The notes under the pieces were generated by a model. The model made no database searches. It worked only from the letters and a program-made list of their open reading frames with translations, and was not told the DNA's origin. This document shows positions 1 through 8,946 of a DNA stretch of 64,000 bases, piece by piece. Source of the stretch: MED-G116 sp038147495 (lineage in GTDB: Bacteria > Pseudomonadota > Alphaproteobacteria > Puniceispirillales > Puniceispirillaceae); NCBI GenBank assembly GCA_038147495.1, contig JAYQTT010000012.1:49431-113430 (forward strand), written 5' to 3'. Position numbers and translations under genes: made by a program. Positions within the stretch are counted from its first letter, which is position 1; every line of letters begins with the position of its first letter.

Positions 1-29
1 GCCAACATGCGAAATGCCGGGGTCAAACC

Positions 30-440
30 CTAGCCGGACTTTAACTTTCTTCCAAAAAGTTCCAACCTGTGATCAACAAGCTCATACCCCATTTCCCGGG
101 CTATCTGCTCTTTCAAGGCTTCAAGTTCGGCATGGTAGAATTCTATAACTTCACCGGTTTCCACATCAACAAGATGCTCATGATGCTCACCAGCTTCTTC
201 ATAGCGGGCACGTCCGTCACCAAATTCCAGGCGCTCAATGACACCGGCTTCTTCAAGCAGCTTCACCGTGCGATACACGGTGGCAATCGAGATTGTGTTG
301 TCCTGTTCCACCGCACGGCGATAGAGTTCATCCACATCAGGGTGGTCTTCTGATTCTTCAATCACACCAATGATGATTTGCCGCTGGCTCGTCATCCGGA
401 TGTCTTTTTTCAGACATTTGTCGAGAAGACCGGATTTCAT
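30..440 (-). CDS. fur: Fur-family metalloregulator
   Basis: A 136-residue transcription regulator of the ferric uptake family. The N-terminal winged helix ends in the recognition helix ATVYRTVKLLEEAG (residues 53-66), and the dimerisation half carries the metal site HHEHLVD (86-92) and a further His at 124. The CxxC pairs that bind structural zinc in E. coli Fur are absent: where Cys would follow HHEHL there is VDVETGEV. This is usual for alphaproteobacterial Fur/Mur proteins, so the metal sensed could be iron or manganese. The ATG at 440 is the longest sensible start; MTSQRQ at residue 16 is an alternative. It stands alone, divergent from the exporter at 661. A Fur box elsewhere in the window (42080-42106) suggests iron-type operators are used in this genome. 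Confidence 0.9.
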   Translation of the reverse strand: MKSGLLDKCLKKDIRMTSQRQIIIGVIEESEDHPDVDELYRRAVEQDNTISIATVYRTVKLLEEAGVIERLEFGDGRARYEEAGEHHEHLVDVETGEVIEFYHAELEALKEQIAREMGYELVDHRLELFGRKLKSG

Positions 441-660
441 TCGTGGTGTCCGTAATTAGTGGTTCTGTCCCGACACTATAGGCCTGATGCGTGTGGCAAT
501 CCACCCCCGTCAGTAACGAATCTTCATTCAGCCGGGCACCCGCCACAGTTTTCCCCCTCTGACAGAGATACTGTGAGCATAAGTGGATGATCATCAGCAA
601 AATATCATCGCCTGTGCGTATTTTCGTTGCCAACCTCGACAGACTGGTAAAAGGTGACGC

Positions 661-1602
661 ATGCAAAGACCGTTTTCTGGATCACCGTTCTCCGATACGA
701 CCAAAGGCATTCTCCAGCTATGTGCTGGCATGCTGATCCTGCCGATTTTGGATGTCTTTGCCAAACTGCTTGGCGGCAGGCTTGACCCCATCGAGGTGTC
801 GCTGATGCGATTTGTCATGCAGTCGGCCCTGATGGCCCCTTTCGTGATCTATCTCAGACTCTGGCATATCCCCGAAGGAACATTCTGGCTTCAGGCGGCG
901 CGTGGCGTGATGCTTGCCATTGCAACCGTCTTCTTTTTCGCTGCGCTGCAACATCTGCCGATGGCCGAGGCCATTGCCATCTTTTTTGTCCAGCCGATCA
1001 TTTTAACAATATTGTCAGTGCTGTTTCTTGGGGAAACCATTCGCGCCCGCCGGATTGCCGCAATTGTTTTCGGCATGGTCGGAACGATGATCATTCTTCA
1101 GCCAAGTCTGATTATTTTTGGCACAGCCGCGTTGCTGCCGCTTGGATCCTCGGTCTCCATGGCCGTCTATATGGTGCTGACGCGCAAGCTGGCCGGCACT
1201 GTCCCCGCCTATCAGATGCAGTTTCTGGTCGGCATATCATCGGTTTCGGTGCTTGGCTTTGTGATGATTATTGGTGCCATCTTCGACATACCGGGCACCG
1301 CCTTCCTGATGCCAAATTTACAGGAATTCGGCTGGATTATCTGTATGGGTCTGGCGGCCACAATTGGCCATATCTTTATTGTGTGGGCAGCACGACACGC
1401 CGCCGCAACGGTGCTTGCGCCGTTTCAATATGTGGAAATTGTCGGGGCGACAACACTTGGCTTTCTGGTGTTTGGCGATGTACCGGCGTTAAGCACCATC
1501 ATAGGCGTGACAATCATTATCCTGAGCGGCGTCTATTTATTTCACCGCGAGCGAAAGGCCACTCTTGCCGAAACCCGTTTAAGGCAATCAACGGGACGAT
1601 GA
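661..1602 (+). CDS. DMT/EamA-family membrane transporter
   Basis: An integral membrane protein of 313 residues with about ten hydrophobic segments and two homologous EamA halves. The first half ends near IFFVQPIILTILSVLFLGE and the second near FQYVEIVGATTLGFLVFGD, the usual internal duplication with an acidic residue after the conserved helix. Such proteins export amino acids, nucleobases or related metabolites from the cytoplasm; the substrate cannot be read from the sequence. The ATG at 661 follows an AAAGGTG ribosome-binding site. The 3' end overlaps the convergent pssA by 15 bp, so there is no room for a separate terminator. Confidence 0.85.
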   Translation: MQRPFSGSPFSDTTKGILQLCAGMLILPILDVFAKLLGGRLDPIEVSLMRFVMQSALMAPFVIYLRLWHIPEGTFWLQAARGVMLAIATVFFFAALQHLPMAEAIAIFFVQPIILTILSVLFLGETIRARRIAAIVFGMVGTMIILQPSLIIFGTAALLPLGSSVSMAVYMVLTRKLAGTVPAYQMQFLVGISSVSVLGFVMIIGAIFDIPGTAFLMPNLQEFGWIICMGLAATIGHIFIVWAARHAAATVLAPFQYVEIVGATTLGFLVFGDVPALSTIIGVTIIILSGVYLFHRERKATLAETRLRQSTGR

Positions 1603-2415
1603 CGCTCCATTATCGTCATCTTTGACAGCGGTGGCGGCAGCGCCATTTTCGCTGTTTTCATCGCCTGCCTCAGCCTTCATCCGATAGAAACGCAATGCCG
1701 CAATCGGGATGCTGACGATATAGGCCATGGTCAGCAGCAGATAGGTCATCCAAGGCTGGGCCACCAGACCGGCCATCAACAGCCCTATTACCGCCAGTAC
1801 CGGAAGCACTGTCGACACCGGTAATTTGATTCTTTTACCGGCAAATGTCGGGATCTGGCTGACAGCACCCGCACCAATCAGCACCATCCAGGCCGAAACA
1901 TAAGGCGCCTCACGCACCCAACCAAGATGGAACTCCAGATCGGCACAGATCGGCATCAGCACCAAAAACCCCGAGGCTGGCGCTGGTATTCCAGTGAAAT
2001 AATCCTTTGCATATTCAGGCGGATTTGGCAGTTCAGAGTCGAATCTTGCGAGACGCAAGGCGATCGAAACCGCATAGAACAAAGTGGCCCACCACGCCAA
2101 ACGCCCTGAATCCTGCAGAGCCCAGAGATAGAGGCACAAGGCCGGAACCACACCAAAAACAACAAGATCAGACAGGCTGTCCAGCGCCGCGCCAAAAGCC
2201 GATGAAGTTTTAAACCGGCGCGCTGTGCGCCCGTCCAGCGCATCAAACACCGCCGCCAGTGCAATCAGCACAATCACCCCTGCCCAGCGCCCATCAAGGG
2301 CAAACTTCAACGCGGTCAATCCGGAGACAAATCCGGCCACCGTAAGCATGTTCGGGATAAGCCAGAACAGCGATACCGAGCGGAACCGGCGGCGTTTGCG
2401 GCTGGGCTCTTCCAT
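1588..2415 (-). CDS. pssA: CDP-diacylglycerol-serine O-phosphatidyltransferase
   Basis: Makes phosphatidylserine from CDP-diacylglycerol and L-serine in the inner membrane. The full CDP-alcohol phosphotransferase signature is visible at about residues 61-83: DG-x2-AR-x8-G-x3-D-x3-D, within LDGRTARRF and FGAALDSLSD. About eight hydrophobic helices follow, and the tail is acidic. Its start ATG at 2415 overlaps the stop codon of psd by one base (TGATG), so the two are translationally coupled. A TTG three bases upstream is in frame but needless. The psd-pssA pair is the usual route to phosphatidylethanolamine, and this gene order is common in Alphaproteobacteria. Confidence 0.93.
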   Translation of the reverse strand: MEEPSRKRRRFRSVSLFWLIPNMLTVAGFVSGLTALKFALDGRWAGVIVLIALAAVFDALDGRTARRFKTSSAFGAALDSLSDLVVFGVVPALCLYLWALQDSGRLAWWATLFYAVSIALRLARFDSELPNPPEYAKDYFTGIPAPASGFLVLMPICADLEFHLGWVREAPYVSAWMVLIGAGAVSQIPTFAGKRIKLPVSTVLPVLAVIGLLMAGLVAQPWMTYLLLTMAYIVSIPIAALRFYRMKAEAGDENSENGAAATAVKDDDNGASSSR

Positions 2416-3122
2416 CAACGTTGGCTCCGATGCGTGGGTTCAGAGATTTCGCCAGACAAATCAGCGATGATCGTCTCACCCGCGATAGTCGTTTGCCCTT
2501 CCAGCACCATCACTGGCGTTGACGCAGGAAGCCACACATCAACACGGCTGCCAAAGCGGATAATTCCAAATTGCTGGCCAACCGACAGATGATCGCCAAC
2601 TGCCGTTTCGAGCAGGATGCGCCGCGCCACGAGTCCGGCAATCTGCACCACGCCGACAGACTGACCCGCCGCCGTCTCCAGCACCATATTCTGGCGTTCA
2701 TTTTGCTCTGACGCCTTGTCGAGGCTGGCATTGAGAAACTTGCCCTTGTGATAGCTTGCCGCCACAACCTTGCCACTGACTGGCGCGCGATTGACATGGA
2801 CGTCGAACACATTCATGAAAATCGAGATGCGACGCCATTCTCCTGCTGGCAGATCAAGATCTGATGGCACCTCGACAATGCCCGTGGAAAGGACACGACC
2901 ATCGGCCGGAGAGATCACGAGATTTTCGGTTATCGGCGTTGTGCGGACCGGGTTACGGAAAAAATAGACGCACCACAGGCTGAGAAGCGTTCCGGGCAGA
3001 ACAAAAGGCTGCCAGTAATAGCTGATCAACAGACTGATCAAGACAAACAGGAAAATGAATGGCCAACCCGCAGGATGAATCGGCACAAGCACTTCCTCGG
3101 TCACGCTTTTATATATGTTCAT
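2415..3122 (-). CDS. psd: Phosphatidylserine decarboxylase proenzyme (short type)
   Basis: Decarboxylates phosphatidylserine to phosphatidylethanolamine. The protein is 235 residues, typical of the short alphaproteobacterial/archaeal-type enzyme rather than the longer E. coli form. Two hydrophobic helices lie near the N-terminus, followed by the conserved ISPADGRV and the FDVHVNR block. The self-cleavage site is FGS at about residues 190-192, where Ser192 would become the pyruvoyl cofactor; the text RVDVWLP follows. I chose ATG 3122 because the family begins with a short stretch before VPIHPAGW. An upstream TTG at 3185 would add 21 unlikely residues. First gene of the psd-pssA operon. Confidence 0.92.
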   Translation of the reverse strand: MNIYKSVTEEVLVPIHPAGWPFIFLFVLISLLISYYWQPFVLPGTLLSLWCVYFFRNPVRTTPITENLVISPADGRVLSTGIVEVPSDLDLPAGEWRRISIFMNVFDVHVNRAPVSGKVVAASYHKGKFLNASLDKASEQNERQNMVLETAAGQSVGVVQIAGLVARRILLETAVGDHLSVGQQFGIIRFGSRVDVWLPASTPVMVLEGQTTIAGETIIADLSGEISEPTHRSQR

Positions 3123-3284
3123 CCTTGATCCATCGGCTTTGACGTGAAACGGATCAGACGCGCCCTTGCGCCTGACCAAGAGCAATCAACACGTCTAAAT
3201 ACACCGCCCATCGCAAGAATGAAAGTCCTGTTACCGGTAACGGCAACTTTGCCGCGCAACAGGATCAGCCTTATTAATAAGATA

Positions 3285-4097
3285 TCAACGGATCAGGCCG
3301 CGACTGCCAAGTTCCTGACGTTTTTGGCGAATGGCATCCAGCGTAAGCACGCGGGGTGCTGGCAGGCCAGACACGTCAACTCTGATTCGCGGCGATGGCA
3401 ACAATTTAGCTTCGCCACGCGGATCATTCTGCCCCATCTGCGACTCTGTCTGCACGGATGCTCCGCTTTCAAAAGGCGGCATTTGGGAAATGCGGGCAAG
3501 GCTGGAGATCGCATTCACCCGCGGAGGCGGTGTCGCATCACGGCCAATGTCAAAGAGCGCAAGCTGACGCTTCCGCGGTCTTTGCAGCGGCAAAGAGTGA
3601 AGCTGACCAGTCGAATACGCCAGAAATTCATCGACAAGGATACTTTGCCACCGCGATGCCTCTATTTCCCATGGCCGCACAGCCCATTCCAATTGTCCCA
3701 TCGGCATCGCCCTGCCATTCTCCCATCTCGCCTGATAGACAACGCGGTCACTCATCCGTTGCGGCAGGATACGCCATGTGATGATCAAGCGCCGATAAAG
3801 CACCTGTGCGATATGGATAATTTCATGAGCGATTAATTCCATTGCATTTCGCATACCCGAAGCCACCGACACACTGAATGCGAAATTTTGCGGCAATTTT
3901 CGGCGCAACACACCGTCATTTGTTGAGAGCATGCTCCGAGGAATGGGCACGCGCATCGGTTGTGTGGTGATATTGATGGCAATCTCTATTTGGCGCCTGT
4001 GCCCGCGGGACAATAGCCGATTGGCAAAATAGGCTGCACCAACTGCCAGCAATTCCGCTTCACCCGGCCTTGTATCCAAAGGATTGATATCAAACAT
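3285..4097 (-). CDS. Uncharacterised HExxH-motif protein
   Basis: A 270-residue protein I do not recognise. Residues 91-95 read HEIIH inside MELIAHEIIHIAQVLY, a zinc-metallopeptidase type HExxH motif. A downstream segment WEIEASRW (about 50 residues later) offers a third acidic ligand, as in gluzincin-like or SprT-like folds. No signal peptide or membrane helix is evident, so a cytoplasmic location is likely. The last 80 residues are Pro/Arg-rich and probably disordered. The gene is isolated: psd lies 160 bp downstream and the CMD-family gene diverges upstream. The assignment as a protease is inferred from the motif only; HExxH alone can occur by chance. Confidence 0.7.
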   Translation of the reverse strand: MFDINPLDTRPGEAELLAVGAAYFANRLLSRGHRRQIEIAINITTQPMRVPIPRSMLSTNDGVLRRKLPQNFAFSVSVASGMRNAMELIAHEIIHIAQVLYRRLIITWRILPQRMSDRVVYQARWENGRAMPMGQLEWAVRPWEIEASRWQSILVDEFLAYSTGQLHSLPLQRPRKRQLALFDIGRDATPPPRVNAISSLARISQMPPFESGASVQTESQMGQNDPRGEAKLLPSPRIRVDVSGLPAPRVLTLDAIRQKRQELGSRGLIR

Positions 4098-4320
4098 TTT
4101 ACAAACACCAAGACCGAATCAACAAAAAACCAGCCACACCACCAATATGCGGGCATTAACAGATTCGCCGAACCATCTTCTTTCGGTCATGGGTCTTTGT
4201 GCACAAATGCTGCCAACGACTTGACCTTGCGAGGTTGCACCCGCACTCTTGCATTATCAAAATCTAAACAAACATGCCCTCTCGTCAGGGCAAGACAATC
4301 AAACACAAGGAAGCTTATTG

Positions 4321-4695
4321 ATGGATAATCTATTCGAAACTGGTCTTGCAAAACGCAAAGCAACTCTTGGCGCAGAATATGTCGAAAATGTTTTCGCCAA
4401 TGCAGATGATTTCAACCGCCCGTTCCAAGAGGCAATGACATCATGGTGCTGGGGCTTTGGATGGGGCGATGAGACAATTGATGCAAAAACCCGTTCGATG
4501 ATGAATCTGACCATGATCGGGGCGCTTGGCAAAATGCACGAGTGGGAACTGCATTGTCGTGGCGCTGTGCGCAACGGTGTCAGCAAGGAAGAATTGCGGG
4601 CGATTTTACACGTCATTGCGATCTATTGCGGGGTGCCGCAGGCGATGGAATGCTTCCGCGTGGCACAAAAAGTTGTTGGTGACGAAAACCTCTGA
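4321..4695 (+). CDS. Carboxymuconolactone decarboxylase family protein
   Basis: A 124-residue all-helical protein of the CMD/AhpD superfamily, close in length to PcaC (gamma-carboxymuconolactone decarboxylase). The family core reads HEWELHCRGAVRNGVSKEEL and then IYCGVPQAMECF. There is no CxxC pair, so it is not an AhpD-type peroxidase. No other protocatechuate-pathway gene is next to it, so a role in aromatic degradation is unproven. I set the start at ATG 4321 because an AAGGAAG ribosome-binding site lies just before it; an upstream in-frame start at 4249 would add residues without family similarity. Confidence 0.8.
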   Translation: MDNLFETGLAKRKATLGAEYVENVFANADDFNRPFQEAMTSWCWGFGWGDETIDAKTRSMMNLTMIGALGKMHEWELHCRGAVRNGVSKEELRAILHVIAIYCGVPQAMECFRVAQKVVGDENL

Positions 4696-4913
4696 TCACC
4701 GTAAAGACGCCTAAATGGAGGCTGGTCACGGTTTTACAGATATACGCCAACAGGTTGTAAAAACGCCTAAACGGGCATTTTGTGTCGATAAAACCTAGAC
4801 AACCGCCTCTTTTTAGGCGACTTTCTAACCAAGCTATTTGACGTGGCGCCTCGGCGGAAGCGGTGGGGTGTTTCACGCAACGAGTTTAGCAAGGTTAATT
4901 TAGGAGCATTTTC

Positions 4914-6110
4914 ATGCGCCGGCTATTAAAGTATGTGATCGTTTGCTCGTTTGCAGCAGCCTCTGCCAACGCCTTTGCGGGCGGCATGCCAAGTAATGGC
5001 ACTGACGGTGAAACAGACGGCGCTGGCACAGAATCAGCCACCACAGCCTCAACAAATGGGGCCGGAACTTCTGCATCTACAAATACGACAGGCACCTCTG
5101 GTGCATCAGGCACTTCTGGCGCTACTGCTGCAAATGACACGGCAAGCACCTCTTCATCCGGATCAGGCTCTGCAAGCGGCGGTGTTGATCAAGGCAATGT
5201 TGAAACCGGCGCATTTGTGGCGATAGAAGATGACCCGCTTATTGTTGATGCATCGTCAATCATGGATGGCGATGGCGTTGGCACCATTCAGGTCCAGTGG
5301 CAATCATCGGTTGATGGCGTTAATTGGCTCAACCTCACCGGCGAGATAAGACAATCCTTCACCCCGCGTGAAGAGCATGTCGGCAAACGCCTCCGGGTTG
5401 AACTGTCATATGTCGATGGTCAGGGCAATCTTGAGACGATTACCAGCCCTGCCTCCAGCCCGGTTCAGAACGTCAATGACAAACCAACCGGGGCACCCCA
5501 GCTTATCGGTCTGGCGCAAGAAGGCGACGCGCTCAAGGTTGATACAAGCATGATCGCCGATGAAGATGGCCTTGGCACCTATTCGGTCATCTGGCAACGC
5601 TCCAGTACAAAAACAGAATGGCAGGCCTATCCGCAGACAGTCGGCGGCCTCTTGCAGCTTGAGCAGAGCCATGTCGGATATTCATATCGGGCTGTTGTTT
5701 CATATGTTGACAGCCATGGTACCAAAGAGATTCTCGTCACCAGCCCGTCAGAAACAGTGGCAAATGTTGACGATGCGGTACAAGGTGAAGTCGTCCTCTC
5801 CGGTGAAGCTGCTGAGGGGCAAGTCATAACCGCAAGTACAGCCCGTATATCTGACGAGGACGGTATCGCCAGCATGTCAGTCGCTTGGGAAGCCTCGGTT
5901 GACGGGCGTAATTGGCGGGCCATTGAAACCGAAGCAACGACCCAGATTGCCCTGACGCAGGCCTTGGTAAACCGTAAAATTCGTGCACGTGTTGCCGTTG
6001 TCGACAGCTTTGGCATTGAAACCGTGATTTTCAGCCAAGCCACAGACACGGTAAAAAATGTCAACAACAAGCCGGCTGGCACCATTTTTGTCAGGCGCGT
6101 TGGTGGTTAA
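4914..6110 (+). CDS. Secreted protein with three ~95-residue Ig/cadherin-like repeats
   Basis: A 398-residue protein with a clear Sec signal peptide (MRRLLKYVIV then a hydrophobic run, cleavage after ANAFA near residue 22). A low-complexity Ser/Thr/Gly/Ala linker follows to about residue 90. Then come three tandem repeats of roughly 95 residues. Each has a DEDG or DGDG turn, a W-x-x-S(x)DG-x-x-W strand, a V(G/N)-x-x-(I/L/Y)R strand, a YVDS/YVDG-x-G turn and an end in VNVND-like residues. The last copy is followed by only KPAGTIFVRRVGG, as if a fourth repeat were cut short. Acidic turns suggest calcium binding, as in large bacterial adhesins, but there is no RTX tail or anchor. Function unknown; a surface or extracellular binding role is my inference. 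A strong terminator follows. Confidence 0.8.
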   Translation: MRRLLKYVIVCSFAAASANAFAGGMPSNGTDGETDGAGTESATTASTNGAGTSASTNTTGTSGASGTSGATAANDTASTSSSGSGSASGGVDQGNVETGAFVAIEDDPLIVDASSIMDGDGVGTIQVQWQSSVDGVNWLNLTGEIRQSFTPREEHVGKRLRVELSYVDGQGNLETITSPASSPVQNVNDKPTGAPQLIGLAQEGDALKVDTSMIADEDGLGTYSVIWQRSSTKTEWQAYPQTVGGLLQLEQSHVGYSYRAVVSYVDSHGTKEILVTSPSETVANVDDAVQGEVVLSGEAAEGQVITASTARISDEDGIASMSVAWEASVDGRNWRAIETEATTQIALTQALVNRKIRARVAVVDSFGIETVIFSQATDTVKNVNNKPAGTIFVRRVGG

Positions 6111-6155
6111 AAACACCTTCGTCCGGCTTTTGGACTATCTATAACACCTGAATCG

Positions 6156-6182
6156 AAAAAGAGGCCAAATGGCCTCTTTTTT
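6156..6182 (+). terminator. Rho-independent terminator
   Basis: An inverted repeat AAAAAGAGGCC - AAAT - GGCCTCTTTTT with a run of T directly after it, 45 bp downstream of the secreted repeat protein. The stem is at least six strong base pairs, extended by A/T pairs. It ends transcription of that gene on the plus strand. Confidence 0.85.
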
Positions 6183-6366
6183 ATATTTTTTGGGATGGTT
6201 GCGTTTTTTTGCTTTGCGCATCGATTATTTCAGTACACACTATATCTCGTATGGATCAGCTGTTTTTACATCTAGGTGTTGATAGCTTGAAGGAAGCCGA
6301 CAAGGCTGTTTTGACCCCGCCATACGCCCTAACAACATCCCTATCCCTTTGCCGATGGAGCTCACC

Positions 6367-6657
6367 ATGCGTTTGACCGACCGTGAAAGCCGGCCGGAAT
6401 GCAGTGTCATTCCGTTTCACCGACCAGAACAGCAGAAGGAAAATCTGACAACAACGAGCATTGCCGCCGTGATTGCCGTGACGATCCTTCATGAAAACCA
6501 TGAATCGCCAGAGGACAAGTTACTGGAAATTATAGAAGCGTCCGGTGAGGCCGAGGTGTTGGATGCCGAAGATGCGGTAAATGAACTTGAATTTCTTGAC
6601 GGCACCACAATGCCCATAGCCTGCAATGACAATGGAATAAGCATCGTTACCCATTGA
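6367..6657 (+). CDS. Small hypothetical protein, 96 residues
   Basis: I do not recognise this protein. It begins MRLTDRESRPECSVIPFHRP, has one modest hydrophobic stretch (SIAAVIAVTIL, about residues 31-41) and an acidic C-terminal half rich in Glu and Asp. It is too short a hydrophobic run for a confident membrane helix. The ATG at 6367 has a GATGGAG ribosome-binding site at suitable spacing, which is the main support for it being real. It stands alone between the secreted protein's terminator and the convergent bioY. Confidence 0.5.
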   Translation: MRLTDRESRPECSVIPFHRPEQQKENLTTTSIAAVIAVTILHENHESPEDKLLEIIEASGEAEVLDAEDAVNELEFLDGTTMPIACNDNGISIVTH

Positions 6658-6665
6658 CGACCTGG

Positions 6666-6702
6666 AAAAAGGGCGGTGTCGGTCTTACCGAACCACCGCC
6701 CT
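6666..6702 (-). terminator. Rho-independent terminator of bioY
   Basis: On the minus strand this reads AGGGCGGTG, then an inner hairpin of CGGT/ACCG type, then CACCGCCCT followed by TTTT. It lies about 60 bp past the bioY stop codon. The outer stem is nine base pairs. Read on the plus strand it lacks a T run, so it mainly serves bioY, though the hairpin also sits just after the 96-residue ORF. Confidence 0.82.
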
Positions 6703-6759
6703 CTGATCGTTCTTCAGGCAGACCGACAAGATTGTGCCAGCCTGCCCTGTGCTACGGCT

Positions 6760-7383
6760 TTACTTGCCTGTAAATTTTTGTACCGCACGCCACGCCGCTG
6801 GCATCGCGAACGCCGCAATCAGGATCTTGAGCATATCCCCATACAGGAACGGCAGCACACCACCGGCAATCGCCTTTTCAAGCCCAATCAGGCTCTGCAG
6901 CCATGCAACACCGCATGCATAGATCACCAGATTGCCAAGGACCATCGCGATAACGGTTCCGGTGATGGTCCGTCCCATCCCGCGCACCGCCAGCATCCCC
7001 ACAGTGAAGGCCGCCACAACGAAGCCAAACAGATACCCGCCGGTAAACCCGACAAGCACGGGCCAACCAGCCTTGCCTCCGGAGAAGACCGGCAAACCCA
7101 AAGCCCCCTCAAGCAGATAGGCAACAACGGTAACAGCTCCAAGAACCGGTCCATAGGCCATGCCAATCAACAGGATCATCAACGTCTGGCCGGTAACAGG
7201 AACTGGGTACCATGGCACCTCAATCTGCGCAGACAGGCCGATGAGAGCCGATCCAACCAAAATCAGGAATAATTTTGACAATGAGTCCAGCAACCGATCA
7301 TCGGCAAATCGCCGCGGCATCGCCGCACTAACCAGCGTTGCAATATCAGGTTTTGGATTAAGTGTGTTGTCTTCGCTTTTCAT
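6760..7383 (-). CDS. bioY: Biotin transporter BioY (S component)
   Basis: The substrate-binding membrane subunit of a biotin ECF-type transporter, 207 residues with about six helices. Family signatures are present: the QIEVPWYPVPVTGQTLMILL segment followed by the AYLLEGALGLPVFSGG motif, and a Gly-rich VGFTGGYLFGF helix. No energy-coupling genes (bioM, bioN) are next to it, which is common: solitary BioY can work alone or borrow a shared ECF module. The start is ATG 7383 (MKSEDN), preceded by AGGGTG; the upstream in-frame extension has no similarity. It points to dependence on external biotin or to salvage. Confidence 0.9.
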   Translation of the reverse strand: MKSEDNTLNPKPDIATLVSAAMPRRFADDRLLDSLSKLFLILVGSALIGLSAQIEVPWYPVPVTGQTLMILLIGMAYGPVLGAVTVVAYLLEGALGLPVFSGGKAGWPVLVGFTGGYLFGFVVAAFTVGMLAVRGMGRTITGTVIAMVLGNLVIYACGVAWLQSLIGLEKAIAGGVLPFLYGDMLKILIAAFAMPAAWRAVQKFTGK

Positions 7384-7609
7384 GGTTTCACCCTGTGCTG
7401 TAACGCATAATCTCTCCTGCCCAATGTACGGATATCCATCGGTGTGACAAGAAAATAACAAAAACTGCAAGATTTTGCCGGACAGCGCGGGCAGATTCGA
7501 CTATATGTTGCGCCCATAAAGGATTGCACTCTGCTGCTCCCGGTCACTGGTTACCGGCACTCGCGCAGATGTGACCAAATCCGCGATCTCAACCGGGCGG
7601 GCCAATCAC

Positions 7610-7625
7610 GGTCTGCATACAGACC
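7610..7625 (+). promoter_or_regulatory. Short stem-loop just upstream of the purine permease
   Basis: A perfect six-base-pair hairpin GGTCTG-CATA-CAGACC lies 20 bp before the permease start and just ahead of its ribosome-binding site. It could act as an operator or affect translation. I could not fit it to a purine riboswitch, so its role is open. Confidence 0.3.
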
Positions 7626-7644
7626 TGACAGATTGGAAGAGTCC

Positions 7645-8934
7645 ATGGACAGTTTCTTTGGCGTTTCGCGCAATGCCAGCTCCTATCGCAAGGAAATCTT
7701 TGCGGGCGTTGGCACATTTTTGACAATGGCGTTCATCATCGCGGTAAATCCGATGTTTCTTGCGGATGCCGGTATTCCGTTTGCCGCGGGCTTTATGGCA
7801 ACGATATTGGCAACAGTGATTGGCACCCTGATCATGGGACTATGGGCCAACTGGCCTGTGGCGGTGGCGCCGGGCATGGGGCTGAATGCCTATTTCGCCT
7901 ATGGGCTGGTGCTTGGCCAGCAATTCAGCTGGCAGCAGGCGCTTGCTGCCGTTTTTGTGGCGTCCGTGCTGTTCTTTCTATTCTCGCTCAGCCGCGCGCG
8001 AAGCTGGCTCATTGGTGCCATCCCGCGCGATTTGCAGGCGGGCATCACCGCCGGTATCGGCCTGTTCCTTGTGATGATCGGCTTGCAGGGCATGGGCGTT
8101 GTCGCCGACGACCCTGACACCTTATTGCGGCTCGGGGCGATCAATACGCCGCAAATGCTACTTGGCCTTGCCGGATTAATGGTCATGGCCGGGCTTGCCG
8201 CCCGCGGCATCCGAGGTGGTGTTCTGCTCACCATTCTTGGGTTGAGTGCGATTGGCTGGGGTTCCGGCCTTGCCGAATTTGGCGGCGTCTTTGGCACGCC
8301 ACCTGTGGCAAGTGCCGCCTTCTCGCTGGATTTCTCACAACTGGCCAGCTTTGGATTCCTGTCAGTGGTCTTTGTTTTGTTCTTCCTCGATTTCTTTGAC
8401 ACAACGGGAACACTCACGGGGATTGCAGGCATCGCCGGTAAACGCAAAGAAGATGGGCACATTGAGAATCTCGATCGCGCGGTTCTTGCCGATACCGGTG
8501 CCAGCATCGTTGGCAGCCTGCTTGGTACGTCCAGCATGACAACCTATCTGGAGAGCGCCACCGGCATTCGCGATGGTGGGCGCACCGGCCTGACCGCGGT
8601 GACTGTTGCCGCGCTGTTCCTTGGCTGTCTGTTTCTTGAGCCTTTGTTCTCATCAATTCCGGCCTTTGCCACCGCTCCGGCTCTGGTATTTGTGGGCGCA
8701 GGCTTCTTGGCGCCTTTGCGAAACCTCGACTGGGAAGATGTGACGGTTGGCGTGCCGGTCATGTTGATGGCCATCCTCATGCCGCTCACATTTTCCATCG
8801 CCGCCGGGATCGCGATTGGATTTCTGGCTTATGTGCTGATTCATGTGTTGGCCGGCGGCTGGCAGAAGATCAATGCCGGCACCTGGGTCATTACGGTTTT
8901 TGGCTGTTTGTGGCTGGCGGCATCGACATTATAG
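7645..8934 (+). CDS. AzgA-type purine nucleobase permease (NCS2/AzgA family)
   Basis: A 429-residue inner-membrane transporter with about 12-14 helices. It resembles the AzgA branch that takes up guanine, hypoxanthine or adenine by proton symport: it opens with YRKEIFAGVGTFLTMAFIIAVNP, then has VAVAPGMGLNAYFAY, LFFLDFFDTTGTLTG and LGTSSMTTYLESATGI, all typical of that branch. The start is ATG 7645, preceded by GGAAGA; a TTG at 7633 is in frame but less likely. It is convergent with the thiamine pyrophosphokinase gene, 12 bp apart. Substrate among purines is not fixed by the sequence. Confidence 0.88.
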   Translation: MDSFFGVSRNASSYRKEIFAGVGTFLTMAFIIAVNPMFLADAGIPFAAGFMATILATVIGTLIMGLWANWPVAVAPGMGLNAYFAYGLVLGQQFSWQQALAAVFVASVLFFLFSLSRARSWLIGAIPRDLQAGITAGIGLFLVMIGLQGMGVVADDPDTLLRLGAINTPQMLLGLAGLMVMAGLAARGIRGGVLLTILGLSAIGWGSGLAEFGGVFGTPPVASAAFSLDFSQLASFGFLSVVFVLFFLDFFDTTGTLTGIAGIAGKRKEDGHIENLDRAVLADTGASIVGSLLGTSSMTTYLESATGIRDGGRTGLTAVTVAALFLGCLFLEPLFSSIPAFATAPALVFVGAGFLAPLRNLDWEDVTVGVPVMLMAILMPLTFSIAAGIAIGFLAYVLIHVLAGGWQKINAGTWVITVFGCLWLAASTL

Positions 8935-8946
8935 GCCGCCATGCCC

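Noticed and set aside
3144..3836. 230-codon open frame on the plus strand
   Set aside because: Antisense to the HExxH protein, no ribosome-binding site and a biased, basic composition typical of shadow frames.
4804..4819. Hairpin CGCCT-N6-AGGCG upstream of the secreted protein
   Set aside because: Only five pairs and no T run; too weak to list as a terminator or operator.
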